From Deltaproteobacteria bacterium (GTDB lineage Bacteria; UBA10199; GCA-002796325; JACPFF01): DNA of 56,387 nucleotides. A model generated the notes under the pieces. It was not told where the DNA came from, ran no database searches, and worked only from the letters and a program-made list of their open reading frames with translations. The first letter of the stretch is position 1; every line of letters begins with the position of its first letter. The DNA lies in the NCBI GenBank assembly GCA_016183065.1, contig JACPFF010000008.1, positions 1-56,387 of the forward strand, in the 5' to 3' direction. Position numbers and translations under genes: made by a program. This document shows, one piece after another, positions 41,387 through 49,810 of the stretch.

Positions 41387-43396
41387 ATGCCACCTGCGGT
41401 GACATCCCCCCTTGCAGATGAGCGGACGGTCTCATCTGGCCACGCTGCGGACCTCTTGCCTCTCGAGAGGGTCATCGCGCAGGCCACAACAGTCCTCCGG
41501 CATCAGCAAGTCCCTGAGGGCTACTGGTGGTATACGCTCGAGGCCAATGAAACCATTGGGGCGGAATTGATCTTTCTCGAACACTGCCTCGATCGACGCA
41601 CCCCGGGACGCTGGGCGCGGTTGGCACGCCGGATGCTCGACGAACAGGGCCCGGATGGGAGCTGGAGTCTGGCCTATGGGGAGACCGGCGACGTTAGTGC
41701 CACGCTCGAGTGTTACGTGGCCCTCCGTCTGGCTGGCTACGAGAAGGCTGCTGACGCGCTTGTGCGGGCGCGATCCTTTATCGCCGACCATGGCGGCCTC
41801 AATGCCGCCCGTGTCTTTACCCAGATCCATTTTGCCTGTTTGGGCCTTGTGCCATGGTCCACACCGCCCTCCATGCCGATTGAAATTCTCCTCCTCCCCT
41901 CCTGGGCCCCCTTCTCCATCTATGCCTTTTCGAGTTGGGCCCGCGCCTGCATTATTCCGCTCCTCATTGTCATGTCGCAACGGCCGGTGTGGCCACTCCC
42001 GATTGATCATCTCGTGGAAGAGATCCCTCGTGGCAATGGCAACGGCCGTGCCGGCCGGCGTGACATCTGGGCCGAGTTTTTCCGCTGGGTCGATCGTATT
42101 ATGAAGGTGACGCATCCATTCACCCAACGGCGTCCCACACGCGGAGTGGCAGCCCGGCGTGCCGAGGAATGGATTCGGAGCCATCTTGCCAAGACGGAAG
42201 ATATTTTCCCGGCGCTGGCCTATGGGAGCCTGGCGTTGGCCGCGTTGGGCCATGCCGAGGAAGATCCAAGCATCGCCAAGGCGTTAACGGCATTGGATCG
42301 TTTCCAACATTCATACCCAACGGAATTGCCCGCCCTCCCATTTTCCACGGAAACGGATGCCGCCTATGCCGCCTCGCGCGTGACGGCGGGCGAAAGTGCG
42401 ATCCACCAACAATGTTGCATTTCTCCGGTATGGGATACCCCATGGGCCATGTGTGCGCTTCGGGCCGCCGGTGTGCCCGCCGATGACCCCGCCTTACTGC
42501 GTGCCGCCACGTGGCTCCTCTCGCAACAGATCACCGACTGCTACGGCGACTGGCATAAGAAGAATCCCGACGGGAAACCGGGCGGGTGGGCCTTTGAATT
42601 TGAAAACCACTATTTTCCCGATGTGGATGACACGATCCAGGTCCTCTTGGCCATCCATGGCACGGCCCTCCCCCACCATCAGGTGGCCTCGGCCACGGCG
42701 CGGGCACTCGATTGGTGTCTCTCCATGCAGAACGACGACGGCGGATGGGCCGCGTTTGACAAAAACAATTCGCTGGCCATTCTCAACAAGATTCCGTTCG
42801 CAGATCACGGGGCCTGTCTGGATCCCTCCAGCCCGGACATCTCCGGCCGCATGCTGCAATTGTTGACCCGATACGGATTTACCGTGCGCGATCGCCCGAT
42901 CATGCGGGCCATCAGCTATCTCCGTCAGACACAAGAACGGGACGGGAGTTGGTTTGGCCGATGGGGCGTCAATTACATCTATGGGACCTGGGCGGTCTTG
43001 ACCGGCCTGTGCGACATCGGCGTCCCTGCTGATGCCCCAGAGATGGTGCGCGCTGCGGAGTGGCTCGCCTCGATTCAACAGGCCGATGGCGGCTTTGGAG
43101 AATCGGTGGAGAGCTATCCCCGTGAAACCTATGTCAAAGGTTCCAGCACGGCCTCCCAGACGGCATGGGGGTTGATGGGGCTGATCGCTGCGGGCCACGG
43201 CGAAGGTCCCGTTGCGGCGAAAGCCGCGCGCTTTCTCTGTGCCTCGCAGGGGATAGACGGGACATGGAACGAGCGGGCCTGCACCGGCACCGGCTTCCCC
43301 GGCCACTTCTACCTCCGCTACCACGGCTATCGGCACTACTTCCCGCTTCTGGCGCTGGGGAAATACCGACAGATTCTCTCCGAAAAAAATACCTGA
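41387..43396 (+). CDS. shc: Squalene-hopene cyclase
   Basis: The 669-residue terpene cyclase carries the catalytic DVDD motif at residues 412-415 (PDVDDTIQV). It also has several QW repeats, such as QEQGPDGSWSLAYG-like DEQGPDGSW, QNDDGGWAAFD, QERDGSWFGRWG and QADGGFGE. It converts squalene to hopene for hopanoid membrane lipids. Length is normal. No squalene synthase or hopanoid-modifying genes are nearby. It converges with the leftward operon after six bases. Confidence 0.96.
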   Translation: MPPAVTSPLADERTVSSGHAADLLPLERVIAQATTVLRHQQVPEGYWWYTLEANETIGAELIFLEHCLDRRTPGRWARLARRMLDEQGPDGSWSLAYGETGDVSATLECYVALRLAGYEKAADALVRARSFIADHGGLNAARVFTQIHFACLGLVPWSTPPSMPIEILLLPSWAPFSIYAFSSWARACIIPLLIVMSQRPVWPLPIDHLVEEIPRGNGNGRAGRRDIWAEFFRWVDRIMKVTHPFTQRRPTRGVAARRAEEWIRSHLAKTEDIFPALAYGSLALAALGHAEEDPSIAKALTALDRFQHSYPTELPALPFSTETDAAYAASRVTAGESAIHQQCCISPVWDTPWAMCALRAAGVPADDPALLRAATWLLSQQITDCYGDWHKKNPDGKPGGWAFEFENHYFPDVDDTIQVLLAIHGTALPHHQVASATARALDWCLSMQNDDGGWAAFDKNNSLAILNKIPFADHGACLDPSSPDISGRMLQLLTRYGFTVRDRPIMRAISYLRQTQERDGSWFGRWGVNYIYGTWAVLTGLCDIGVPADAPEMVRAAEWLASIQQADGGFGESVESYPRETYVKGSSTASQTAWGLMGLIAAGHGEGPVAAKAARFLCASQGIDGTWNERACTGTGFPGHFYLRYHGYRHYFPLLALGKYRQILSEKNT

Positions 43397-43402
43397 CACA
43401 GG

Positions 43403-43741
43403 CTACTCAGCGGTTTTTGTGCGTGGGGTCAATCGGATCTTGGCCGAGATTTCAATGTCGTGATTGGCCAGGATGTTATCAACGAGTTGGGTGGCATCCA
43501 TCCGCTCGACAGCGCGCTGGATTTCGTCGCGGACCAGCTGGAAGATCTCCCCCTTCCGTTTGTCAATCTGCTCGAGTAAGTATGCCGTGGCCTCTTTCGG
43601 CATCCGCATCTCGAGGAGCGCCTTCCGCACACTCTCTTCGGTCATCCAGAAGGCACCCACGCCTAAACGGAGTAATTTGGCAAACCGGCCGACTTGTCCG
43701 TCATCATCCTTTGCGCTCTCATTGTCCTTTGACTTTTTCAT
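43403..43741 (-). CDS. Phasin-like small helical protein
   Basis: The 112-residue protein is mostly helical: a charged N-terminus, RFAKLLRLGVGAFWMTEESVRKALLEMRMPKEATAYLLEQIDKRKGEIFQLVRDEIQRAVERM, then a short tail. This pattern resembles phasin-like, polyhydroxyalkanoate granule-associated proteins found in proteobacteria. No PHA synthase is in the window, so the granule role is inferred. Its start overlaps the upstream SRPBCC gene by 23 bases. Confidence 0.6.
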   Translation of the reverse strand: MKKSKDNESAKDDDGQVGRFAKLLRLGVGAFWMTEESVRKALLEMRMPKEATAYLLEQIDKRKGEIFQLVRDEIQRAVERMDATQLVDNILANHDIEISAKIRLTPRTKTAE

Positions 43742-44156
43742 CTTCGGCTCGTTTCTTGACGCGCTCCAAAAAGGTCGGGAGGGAAGATCCGACCAGCATC
43801 TTCGTAACTATGCGGGGGACAAAAGGTCCGAAGCCCACATCGATCGTATACGTGGCCTCTGTGCCGCCGGGGATTTCGCGCAGCAGCCATCCGCCATCAT
43901 TTTTGGTCATGACCTCGCCAGCAATCAACGACCATTGGATGCGCTGTGGGGGGTCGAGGATACAGTGCAAGGTGTAGGTGAGATCGGTCACTATATGCGC
44001 AGCAAACTCGACCTCACAGGCCCCTGCTTCGCGCGCATGGATCTGGGCGCGTTGAATTTCCGGGAGAAAATCGGGGTACGATTCAAAATCGGCGAGCACG
44101 GCAAAGACCGTTGCCATGGGGGCCGCGATGGCAATCGTGCGACTGGTCCCTGGCAT
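43719..44156 (-). CDS. SRPBCC (START-like) family protein
   Basis: The 145-residue protein starts MPGTSRTIAIAAPMATVFAVLADFESYPDFLPEIQRA, typical of the Coq10/polyketide-cyclase branch of SRPBCC proteins, which bind a hydrophobic ligand in a helix-grip fold. The ligand here is unknown. It lies three bases after glpX and overlaps the phasin-like gene, so the set lipA-glpX-SRPBCC-phasin-like is one operon. Confidence 0.75.
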   Translation of the reverse strand: MPGTSRTIAIAAPMATVFAVLADFESYPDFLPEIQRAQIHAREAGACEVEFAAHIVTDLTYTLHCILDPPQRIQWSLIAGEVMTKNDGGWLLREIPGGTEATYTIDVGFGPFVPRIVTKMLVGSSLPTFLERVKKRAEDEKVKGQ

Positions 44157-44159
44157 CGG

Positions 44160-45227
44160 TCAGGACTCCACGGCCAGGGTCTTACTCACATCCTTTGGGA
44201 GGCGCGAGAGATCGTGAATCGACTCGATGTAACGCCGTGTCCCGGTGTAGGAGCGCAAGACCACGGAATGGGTTTGGCAGCCGCCACCAAAAAAAACGAC
44301 CCCCTTCAGGTAATCACCCTGCGTCACTCCGGTGGCCGCAAAGAGGACCGGGCCTCGTGCCAGGTCCTGAATCTGGTAGATGCGCGAAAAATCTGTAATG
44401 CCCATTTTTTGTGCGCGCGCCTTCTCGCCTTCGTTGCGGAATTTGAGGCGTCCCTCGATCTCACCGCCAAAGCAGCGCAACGCCGCCGCCGCCAGGACGC
44501 CTTCCGGGGCCCCACCGGTCCCCATGAGGATATCAACGCCGCTGTTGGGGCGGCATGTGGCAATGGCGGCGGAGACATCGCCATCACGGATCAGCTTAAT
44601 GCGTGCTCCGGCCTGTCGCACTTCGCCGATGAGGGCCTCGTGCCGCGGGCGATCGAGGATGATCACCGTCAAATCCTCCACGCGACAGGATTTTGCTTCG
44701 GCCAACCGTCGCAGATTATCGGTGGGTGAATATTCGAGACCCACTTTCCCTTTGCCAATCGGTCCGACCGCGATTTTCTCCATGTAGGTGTCTGGCGCAT
44801 TGAGGAAGCCCCCCTTCTCTGCTGCGGCAATCACGGACATGGCATTGTTGTCGCCACGCGCGGTGACGGTCGTCCCCTCCAGTGGATCGACGGCAATATC
44901 GAGTTCTGGACCATTGCCGGTTCCGACCGATTCGCCAATATAGAGCATCGGCGCCTCGTCACGCTCCCCCTCCCCAATGACAATCGTCCCGCGAATATCG
45001 ACTCTCCCCAACCAACTTCGGATCGCATTGACCGCCACTTCGTCGGCATGTGTTTCATCGCCCCGCCCCATCCACCGTGCGGCGGCAATGGCCCCCGCCT
45101 CGGTGACACGGACCAATTCCAAGGCTAAATTGCGTTCCGCGATATGTGGTGGCGCCATGTGCCCTCCGATCGGGTGGTCGTCGTACAAGCGTGTTACCGC
45201 ACTCTCTCGTGACTGCGCTGCCGTCAT
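44160..45227 (-). CDS. glpX: Fructose-1,6-bisphosphatase class II
   Basis: The 355-residue enzyme (gluconeogenesis) has ERNLALELVRVTEAGAIAAARWMGRGDE, metal-site motifs GEGERDEAPMLYIGE and DPLEGTT, and MGTGGAPEGVLAAAALRC. Two starts have good ribosome-binding sites: 45227, which overlaps the lipA stop (ATGA), and 45158, after CGGAGGGCAC, which gives the family N-terminus. If 45158 is used the protein is 332 residues. Some homologues also cleave sedoheptulose bisphosphate. Confidence 0.94.
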   Translation of the reverse strand: MTAAQSRESAVTRLYDDHPIGGHMAPPHIAERNLALELVRVTEAGAIAAARWMGRGDETHADEVAVNAIRSWLGRVDIRGTIVIGEGERDEAPMLYIGESVGTGNGPELDIAVDPLEGTTVTARGDNNAMSVIAAAEKGGFLNAPDTYMEKIAVGPIGKGKVGLEYSPTDNLRRLAEAKSCRVEDLTVIILDRPRHEALIGEVRQAGARIKLIRDGDVSAAIATCRPNSGVDILMGTGGAPEGVLAAAALRCFGGEIEGRLKFRNEGEKARAQKMGITDFSRIYQIQDLARGPVLFAATGVTQGDYLKGVVFFGGGCQTHSVVLRSYTGTRRYIESIHDLSRLPKDVSKTLAVES

Positions 45228-46126
45228 ACTCCCTCCTGTTCATTGCGTGCTCGAAGGAACTGATGTTCGGCCATGTAGGAACTGCGCACAAAGGGACCGG
45301 AAAAGGTGTGCAAAAAACCGAGCGATCTGCCGTAGACCTCCAGACCCGCAAACCGGTCGGGGTGGACATATTCAATGACCGCATGATGCTGCGGGGTTGG
45401 CTGGAGATATTGGCCGATCGTCACCACTGAACACCCGACGGCACGGAGATCCTTGAGGGCCTGATGGGTTTCTTCCTCGGTCTCCCCGAGTCCCAGCATG
45501 ATCCCCGACTTGGTCAAAATATGAGGATACGATTGATGAAATCGCTCCAAGACCTGTAACGAGCGATCATACCGGGCCTTACTGCGCACGCTCGGCGTCA
45601 AACGACGGACGGTTTCGAGATTATGATTCAAGATGGTCGGTTGCGCGTCGCCCACTATGGCCAGACAATCGGGACGGGCATGAAAATCGGGGACCAGCAC
45701 CTCAATCGTGACGTGGGGAGTCCGCTGCTGGATCGCACGAATCGTCGCCGCAAATTGTCCTGCCCCTTCATCCGGGAGGTCATCCCGGGCGACGGATGTG
45801 ACGACGACATGCTGCAAGCCAAGCTGTTCGACCATGACGGCCGTCTGTTCAGGCTCGTCGGGGTCCAGACCGGTCGGCCGGCCACTTTTGATCGCACAAA
45901 ACCGGCAGGCCCGCGTACAGACGTCCCCGAGGATCATGAAGGTCGCAATCCCGCGCGACCAACATTCTCCAAGGTTTGGACATCGGGCTTCTTCACACAC
46001 CGTGTAGAGACGGCGACCCCGCAGATCGGCCTTCAGATGGTGGATGGCGAGCTGGTTCCCGGCCCGCTTCTTCATCCAGGGCGGGAGCCTTCGCGCAATC
46101 GTCTGTGGGGCATCACAGGGCACCAT
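45224..46126 (-). CDS. lipA: Lipoyl synthase
   Basis: The 300-residue radical SAM enzyme inserts sulfur into octanoyl groups. The auxiliary cluster cysteines are Cys44, Cys49 and Cys55 (CEEARCPNLGECW). The radical SAM cysteines are Cys70, Cys74 and Cys77 (CTRACRFC). The N-terminal RRLPPWMKKR segment is conserved, so the first ATG at 46126 is kept. lipB is not in the window. It diverges from radA over 115 bases and is first in a four-gene operon. Confidence 0.95.
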   Translation of the reverse strand: MVPCDAPQTIARRLPPWMKKRAGNQLAIHHLKADLRGRRLYTVCEEARCPNLGECWSRGIATFMILGDVCTRACRFCAIKSGRPTGLDPDEPEQTAVMVEQLGLQHVVVTSVARDDLPDEGAGQFAATIRAIQQRTPHVTIEVLVPDFHARPDCLAIVGDAQPTILNHNLETVRRLTPSVRSKARYDRSLQVLERFHQSYPHILTKSGIMLGLGETEEETHQALKDLRAVGCSVVTIGQYLQPTPQHHAVIEYVHPDRFAGLEVYGRSLGFLHTFSGPFVRSSYMAEHQFLRARNEQEGV

Positions 46127-46241
46127 GGGGGATAAGTAGCCAAGATGACTGCGGATGTCAAACTATCCAGCGAGCCCCGCAGGGTACGTGAGCCCTGTTG
46201 GGCGCTTGCATGCCGGTGCAATCTTGACTACGAGCACTCCC

Positions 46242-47609
46242 ATGGCGCGGCGAAAGATCGGCTTTGTCTGTCAATCGTGTGGCACCCAGGCCCCAAAATG
46301 GCTCGGGCGATGCACCGACTGTGGGGCGTGGAACTCTTACATTGAGTCCGAAGAGCAACCTCGCGAGATGGATCAGCGCCGCTTTCTCCCAAGTGATGCG
46401 GCTGCACGCCCCATCCCGATCACCGAAATTGCCCCGGACGATGGAGCCCATCAACCGATTGGCCTCTCCGAAGTCGATCGGGTCCTCGGTGGTGGACTTG
46501 TGCCGGGCTCGCTCATCTTACTCGGCGGCGATCCTGGCATTGGCAAATCAACGCTGATTCTCCAGGTCCTCGCCAAAGTCGTCACGTCGGGCGCACGGGC
46601 GCTCTATGTGACGGGTGAGGAGTCTGCTGCCCAAGTCCGTGCACGGGCGACGCGGCTTGGGGCGGATGAGAGCCAACATCTTCACGTCTTAACGGAAAAC
46701 GCCCTCGACGCCATCTTGCGCAACATCAAGGCCTTGCAACCGGCGATGACCGTGATTGATTCCATCCAAACCGTCTACAGTCCCGATCTCCCCGCAGCAC
46801 CGGGAACCGTCGGACAACTGCGCGATGTGGCCACCCAGCTCCTCTACACCACCAAGGGGAGTCGGATGGCAACTGTCCTCATCGGCCATGTGACCAAGGA
46901 AGGGACGCTCGCAGGCCCGCGGGTCCTGGAACATATGGTCGATACGGTCCTCTATTTTGAAGGGGAACGGGGTGATCAATACCGGATCTTGCGTGCGGTC
47001 AAGAATCGGTTTGGATCGACCAATGAAATTGGGGTCTTTGAAATGAGTGGAACCGGATTGCGGGAGGTCACCAATCCCTCGCAGATTTTTTTGGCCGAAC
47101 GACCGATAAACGCCGCAGGTTCCGTGGTCGTGGTGCCATTGGAGGGGACGCGACCGTTGTTGGTGGAACTCCAGGCCCTCGTGTCGCATTCGGGGCTGGC
47201 CAATCCGCGCCGCACGGTCATTGGCGTGGAAACGAGCCGCGTCAGCCTGCTGGCCGCGGTGCTCGACAAAGTGGTCGGCCTGCAACTCGCCGATCAGGAC
47301 ATTTTCATCAATGCGGCGGGTGGAATCAAAATTGCCGAGCCGGCGAGTGATCTCGGCATTGTCGCCGCGATGGCATCGAGTTTTCGCAATATTCCCATCA
47401 ACCCCGCCACCGTCTTGATCGGTGAAGTCGGGCTCACCGGCGAAGTGCGTGCCGTGGCTGGCATGGAATTCCGCCTGGCGGAGGCGGCAAAGCTTGGTTT
47501 TCATCGCGCCATTATTGCGGCATCGCAAGCGCATCTGACGCCACCCAAGGGAATGGAATGCCATGGGGTCCGCACACTGGAGATGGCCTTTTCGGCGATC
47601 GGGTTATAA
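46242..47609 (+). CDS. radA: DNA repair protein RadA
   Basis: The 455-residue protein has an N-terminal four-cysteine zinc finger (CQSCGTQAPKWLGRCTDCG), a RecA-like domain with Walker A GGDPGIGKST and the RadA-specific KNRFGSTNE motif, and a Lon-like C-terminal domain (INAAGGIKIAEPASDLGIVAAMASS). It promotes branch migration in recombination. The ATG at 46242 gives the family start MARRKIGFVC; 29 in-frame codons upstream lack conservation. Confidence 0.96.
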   Translation: MARRKIGFVCQSCGTQAPKWLGRCTDCGAWNSYIESEEQPREMDQRRFLPSDAAARPIPITEIAPDDGAHQPIGLSEVDRVLGGGLVPGSLILLGGDPGIGKSTLILQVLAKVVTSGARALYVTGEESAAQVRARATRLGADESQHLHVLTENALDAILRNIKALQPAMTVIDSIQTVYSPDLPAAPGTVGQLRDVATQLLYTTKGSRMATVLIGHVTKEGTLAGPRVLEHMVDTVLYFEGERGDQYRILRAVKNRFGSTNEIGVFEMSGTGLREVTNPSQIFLAERPINAAGSVVVVPLEGTRPLLVELQALVSHSGLANPRRTVIGVETSRVSLLAAVLDKVVGLQLADQDIFINAAGGIKIAEPASDLGIVAAMASSFRNIPINPATVLIGEVGLTGEVRAVAGMEFRLAEAAKLGFHRAIIAASQAHLTPPKGMECHGVRTLEMAFSAIGL

Positions 47610-47659
47610 CGGAGGCGCGACTTGCCTTCTGGCACCGCTTCGATTACGAGCATCGGCGC

Positions 47660-48592
47660 ATGAGGTTTCGCCGGTATCCCAGCACCATCGCCGTCATATT
47701 TTTTCTGACTATCCACGCCTTGTGTGGGGGGCTCCGTGTCGGCCATGTCGCGGTCGCACTCGTCATGGCATGCCTCGAAATCTTTTCCACACGTTGGCAA
47801 TGGTTTTTGCGCCGATGTCTGCCGATCCTCACCTATCTCCTCCTCTATGACCTGATCCGCTATATTCCGACCACGCTCCGTCCCGCCATTGCGGTAGACA
47901 CCCTCTATCGTTGGGAGGTCACCCTCTTTGGCGGACTCCCCCACGAATGGCTGAGCCACACCCTCTCGCCGTTTCTCGATATTCTGGCGGCGATTCCGTA
48001 CAATCTCCATTTTTATATCCCTTTTATTTTTCTGGGGGTCTTGTGGAAAAAGGGCCGGCCGCTGATCGCCCCCTTTGCCATGAGCTTCGGACTGATGAAT
48101 ATTGCGGCCCTGGTGACACAGCAGTCCTTTCCCACAGCCTCCCCATGGTATTATGATCTCTACCAATTTGCGCCGGCGAGCTATGATCTTCCTGGTGACC
48201 CTGCCGGACTGGCACGGGTCGATGCACTCCTCGGCATATCCTATTTCACTTCGCTCTATCGGATGAGTGCAATTGTCTTCGGTGCGTTCCCTTCGATGCA
48301 CGGGGCGTGGCCACTCCTGATGAGCGCCTATGCCTGGAGATCATTTCGGCGGTTGCGGTGGGTCTTGCTCGGCTATGGGGGATGGATGTGGTGGGCGGCC
48401 TTGTATCTCCATCACCACTATGCCATCGATCTGTTGGGGGGTGCGCTCTACGCCGCCGTGGCATTTGTCATCGTCGTACCACAATGGTGCACAGGAGCTG
48501 TTCAGGCCGACAGGCGCCTGTGGAGGCGTCTCCGGAGCAATACGGGCGAAATGACCGTGGTCAAGACGACGACCAAGACGGTGACCCCGTAA
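47660..48592 (+). CDS. PAP2-superfamily membrane enzyme resembling Aur1 inositol phosphotransferase
   Basis: The 310-residue protein has six or more hydrophobic segments. The PAP2 catalytic motifs are GAFPSMHGAW (His214) and YLHHHYAIDLLGG (His253, Asp257), in the spacing of Aur1-type inositol phosphorylceramide synthases and bacterial relatives. It probably transfers or hydrolyses a lipid phosphate. The start is uncertain: ATG 47660 is chosen, though the frame stays open into radA. Its last 30 codons overlap the convergent antiporter gene. Confidence 0.75.
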   Translation: MRFRRYPSTIAVIFFLTIHALCGGLRVGHVAVALVMACLEIFSTRWQWFLRRCLPILTYLLLYDLIRYIPTTLRPAIAVDTLYRWEVTLFGGLPHEWLSHTLSPFLDILAAIPYNLHFYIPFIFLGVLWKKGRPLIAPFAMSFGLMNIAALVTQQSFPTASPWYYDLYQFAPASYDLPGDPAGLARVDALLGISYFTSLYRMSAIVFGAFPSMHGAWPLLMSAYAWRSFRRLRWVLLGYGGWMWWAALYLHHHYAIDLLGGALYAAVAFVIVVPQWCTGAVQADRRLWRRLRSNTGEMTVVKTTTKTVTP

Positions 48593-49740
48593 AATGCTGG
48601 CGTGATGGCTTTGGTGTGTAATCCAACCGCCGCAAAGACTAATCCGACTTCACCCCGCGGAATCATCCCATAACCAACGGTAAGCCGATCCCCTTTTTTT
48701 CGCGGTAGTCCGAGGCCACTCACAATTTTTCCAATAACCGCCACGAACGTCAAGATGGCCGTGGCAATGACAATCGGCATCGAGGAAACAGCCTGAAGAT
48801 CAATTTGTAACCCCATAATGACAAAGAAGAGCGGGAGAAACAGCGCCGTGATTGGCCCCATGAGATGTTCCAATTTTGTCTCGGCGGCCTCCCGATAGCC
48901 GTGAAAATACTCTTCGTCCATGAGCAGGCCGGCCATAAAGGCACCCACAATGGGGGCGAGACCCAGTTTTGCCGCGGCCCAAGCCATGAAAAACATGACG
49001 AAGAGTGCCGTGGTGAGCATGAGGGCGGATCCGTGCCATTTCGCCGGAATGCGGATCAATCGGTGAAGAATCAGTCGTCCCGCAATAAAGGCACCCACAA
49101 AAAAGACGACCACTTTGAGCAAAATAACCCCTAACACACCCGCGGAGAGGGCCTCGCCACTGGCTAAGCCACTGACGACGGCGAGAATCATCAGCCCAAG
49201 AATATCATCAATCACAGCGGCACCAAGGATGGTCTGCCCTTCCACGGAGCGAATGGCGCGGCTATCAGAGAGGACTTTTGCGGTAATCCCGACGCTGGTC
49301 GCCGTGAGTGTGGCACCAAGAAAAATCTTTTCGAGAGTACTCAAATCGAGACCGGGCAAGACAAATCCGCTCAGATATCCCAGCGTAAATGGCGTAATGA
49401 CGCCAATAGTGGCGACGCAAAGTGCGTTCGTGCCTACGCGACGCATATCCGTCAGGCTGGTCTCTAGTCCGACAAGAAAGAGTAAAAAAATCACCCCGAG
49501 CTCTGAAGCGACCGTGAAAAATTCCGAGGAGAGGACAGTCATCCGCCAGCCATGCAGCTCTGGAATGACCAAATGCAGATTGCCTAAGAGAATGCCAGCG
49601 AGCAGCTCTCCCACGATGCCGGGTACTCCAAGGCGTTCACACACAGCGGCAAAGCTCTTGGCCGCAACATAAAACACGACCAACGTGATCAATATAAATT
49701 CACTATGTGATCCGCCTGACGAGACCAAAAGCCCGAACAT
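48502..49740 (-). CDS. Cation:proton antiporter (CPA2/KefB-like membrane domain)
   Basis: The 412-residue protein has about 12 membrane segments: FILITLVVFYVAAKSFAAVCERLGVPGIVGELLAGILLG, FLVGLETSLTDMRRVG, and GAAVIDDILGLMILAVVSG with the paired Asp-Asp of CPA2 exchangers. No TrkA-N regulatory domain follows, so a plain Na+/H+ antiporter is most likely. The start at 49740 is chosen because upstream residues are hydrophilic and overlap the divergent TPR gene. The end overlaps the convergent PAP2 gene by 91 bases. Confidence 0.9.
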   Translation of the reverse strand: MFGLLVSSGGSHSEFILITLVVFYVAAKSFAAVCERLGVPGIVGELLAGILLGNLHLVIPELHGWRMTVLSSEFFTVASELGVIFLLFLVGLETSLTDMRRVGTNALCVATIGVITPFTLGYLSGFVLPGLDLSTLEKIFLGATLTATSVGITAKVLSDSRAIRSVEGQTILGAAVIDDILGLMILAVVSGLASGEALSAGVLGVILLKVVVFFVGAFIAGRLILHRLIRIPAKWHGSALMLTTALFVMFFMAWAAAKLGLAPIVGAFMAGLLMDEEYFHGYREAAETKLEHLMGPITALFLPLFFVIMGLQIDLQAVSSMPIVIATAILTFVAVIGKIVSGLGLPRKKGDRLTVGYGMIPRGEVGLVFAAVGLHTKAITPAFYGVTVLVVVLTTVISPVLLRRRLHRRLSA

Positions 49741-49810
49741 AGTCCGAGCTATGTATGATAAGGATGAACGTGAAGCAACTATTTCCCTTATTTGCCGATA
49801 TATAGTAACG

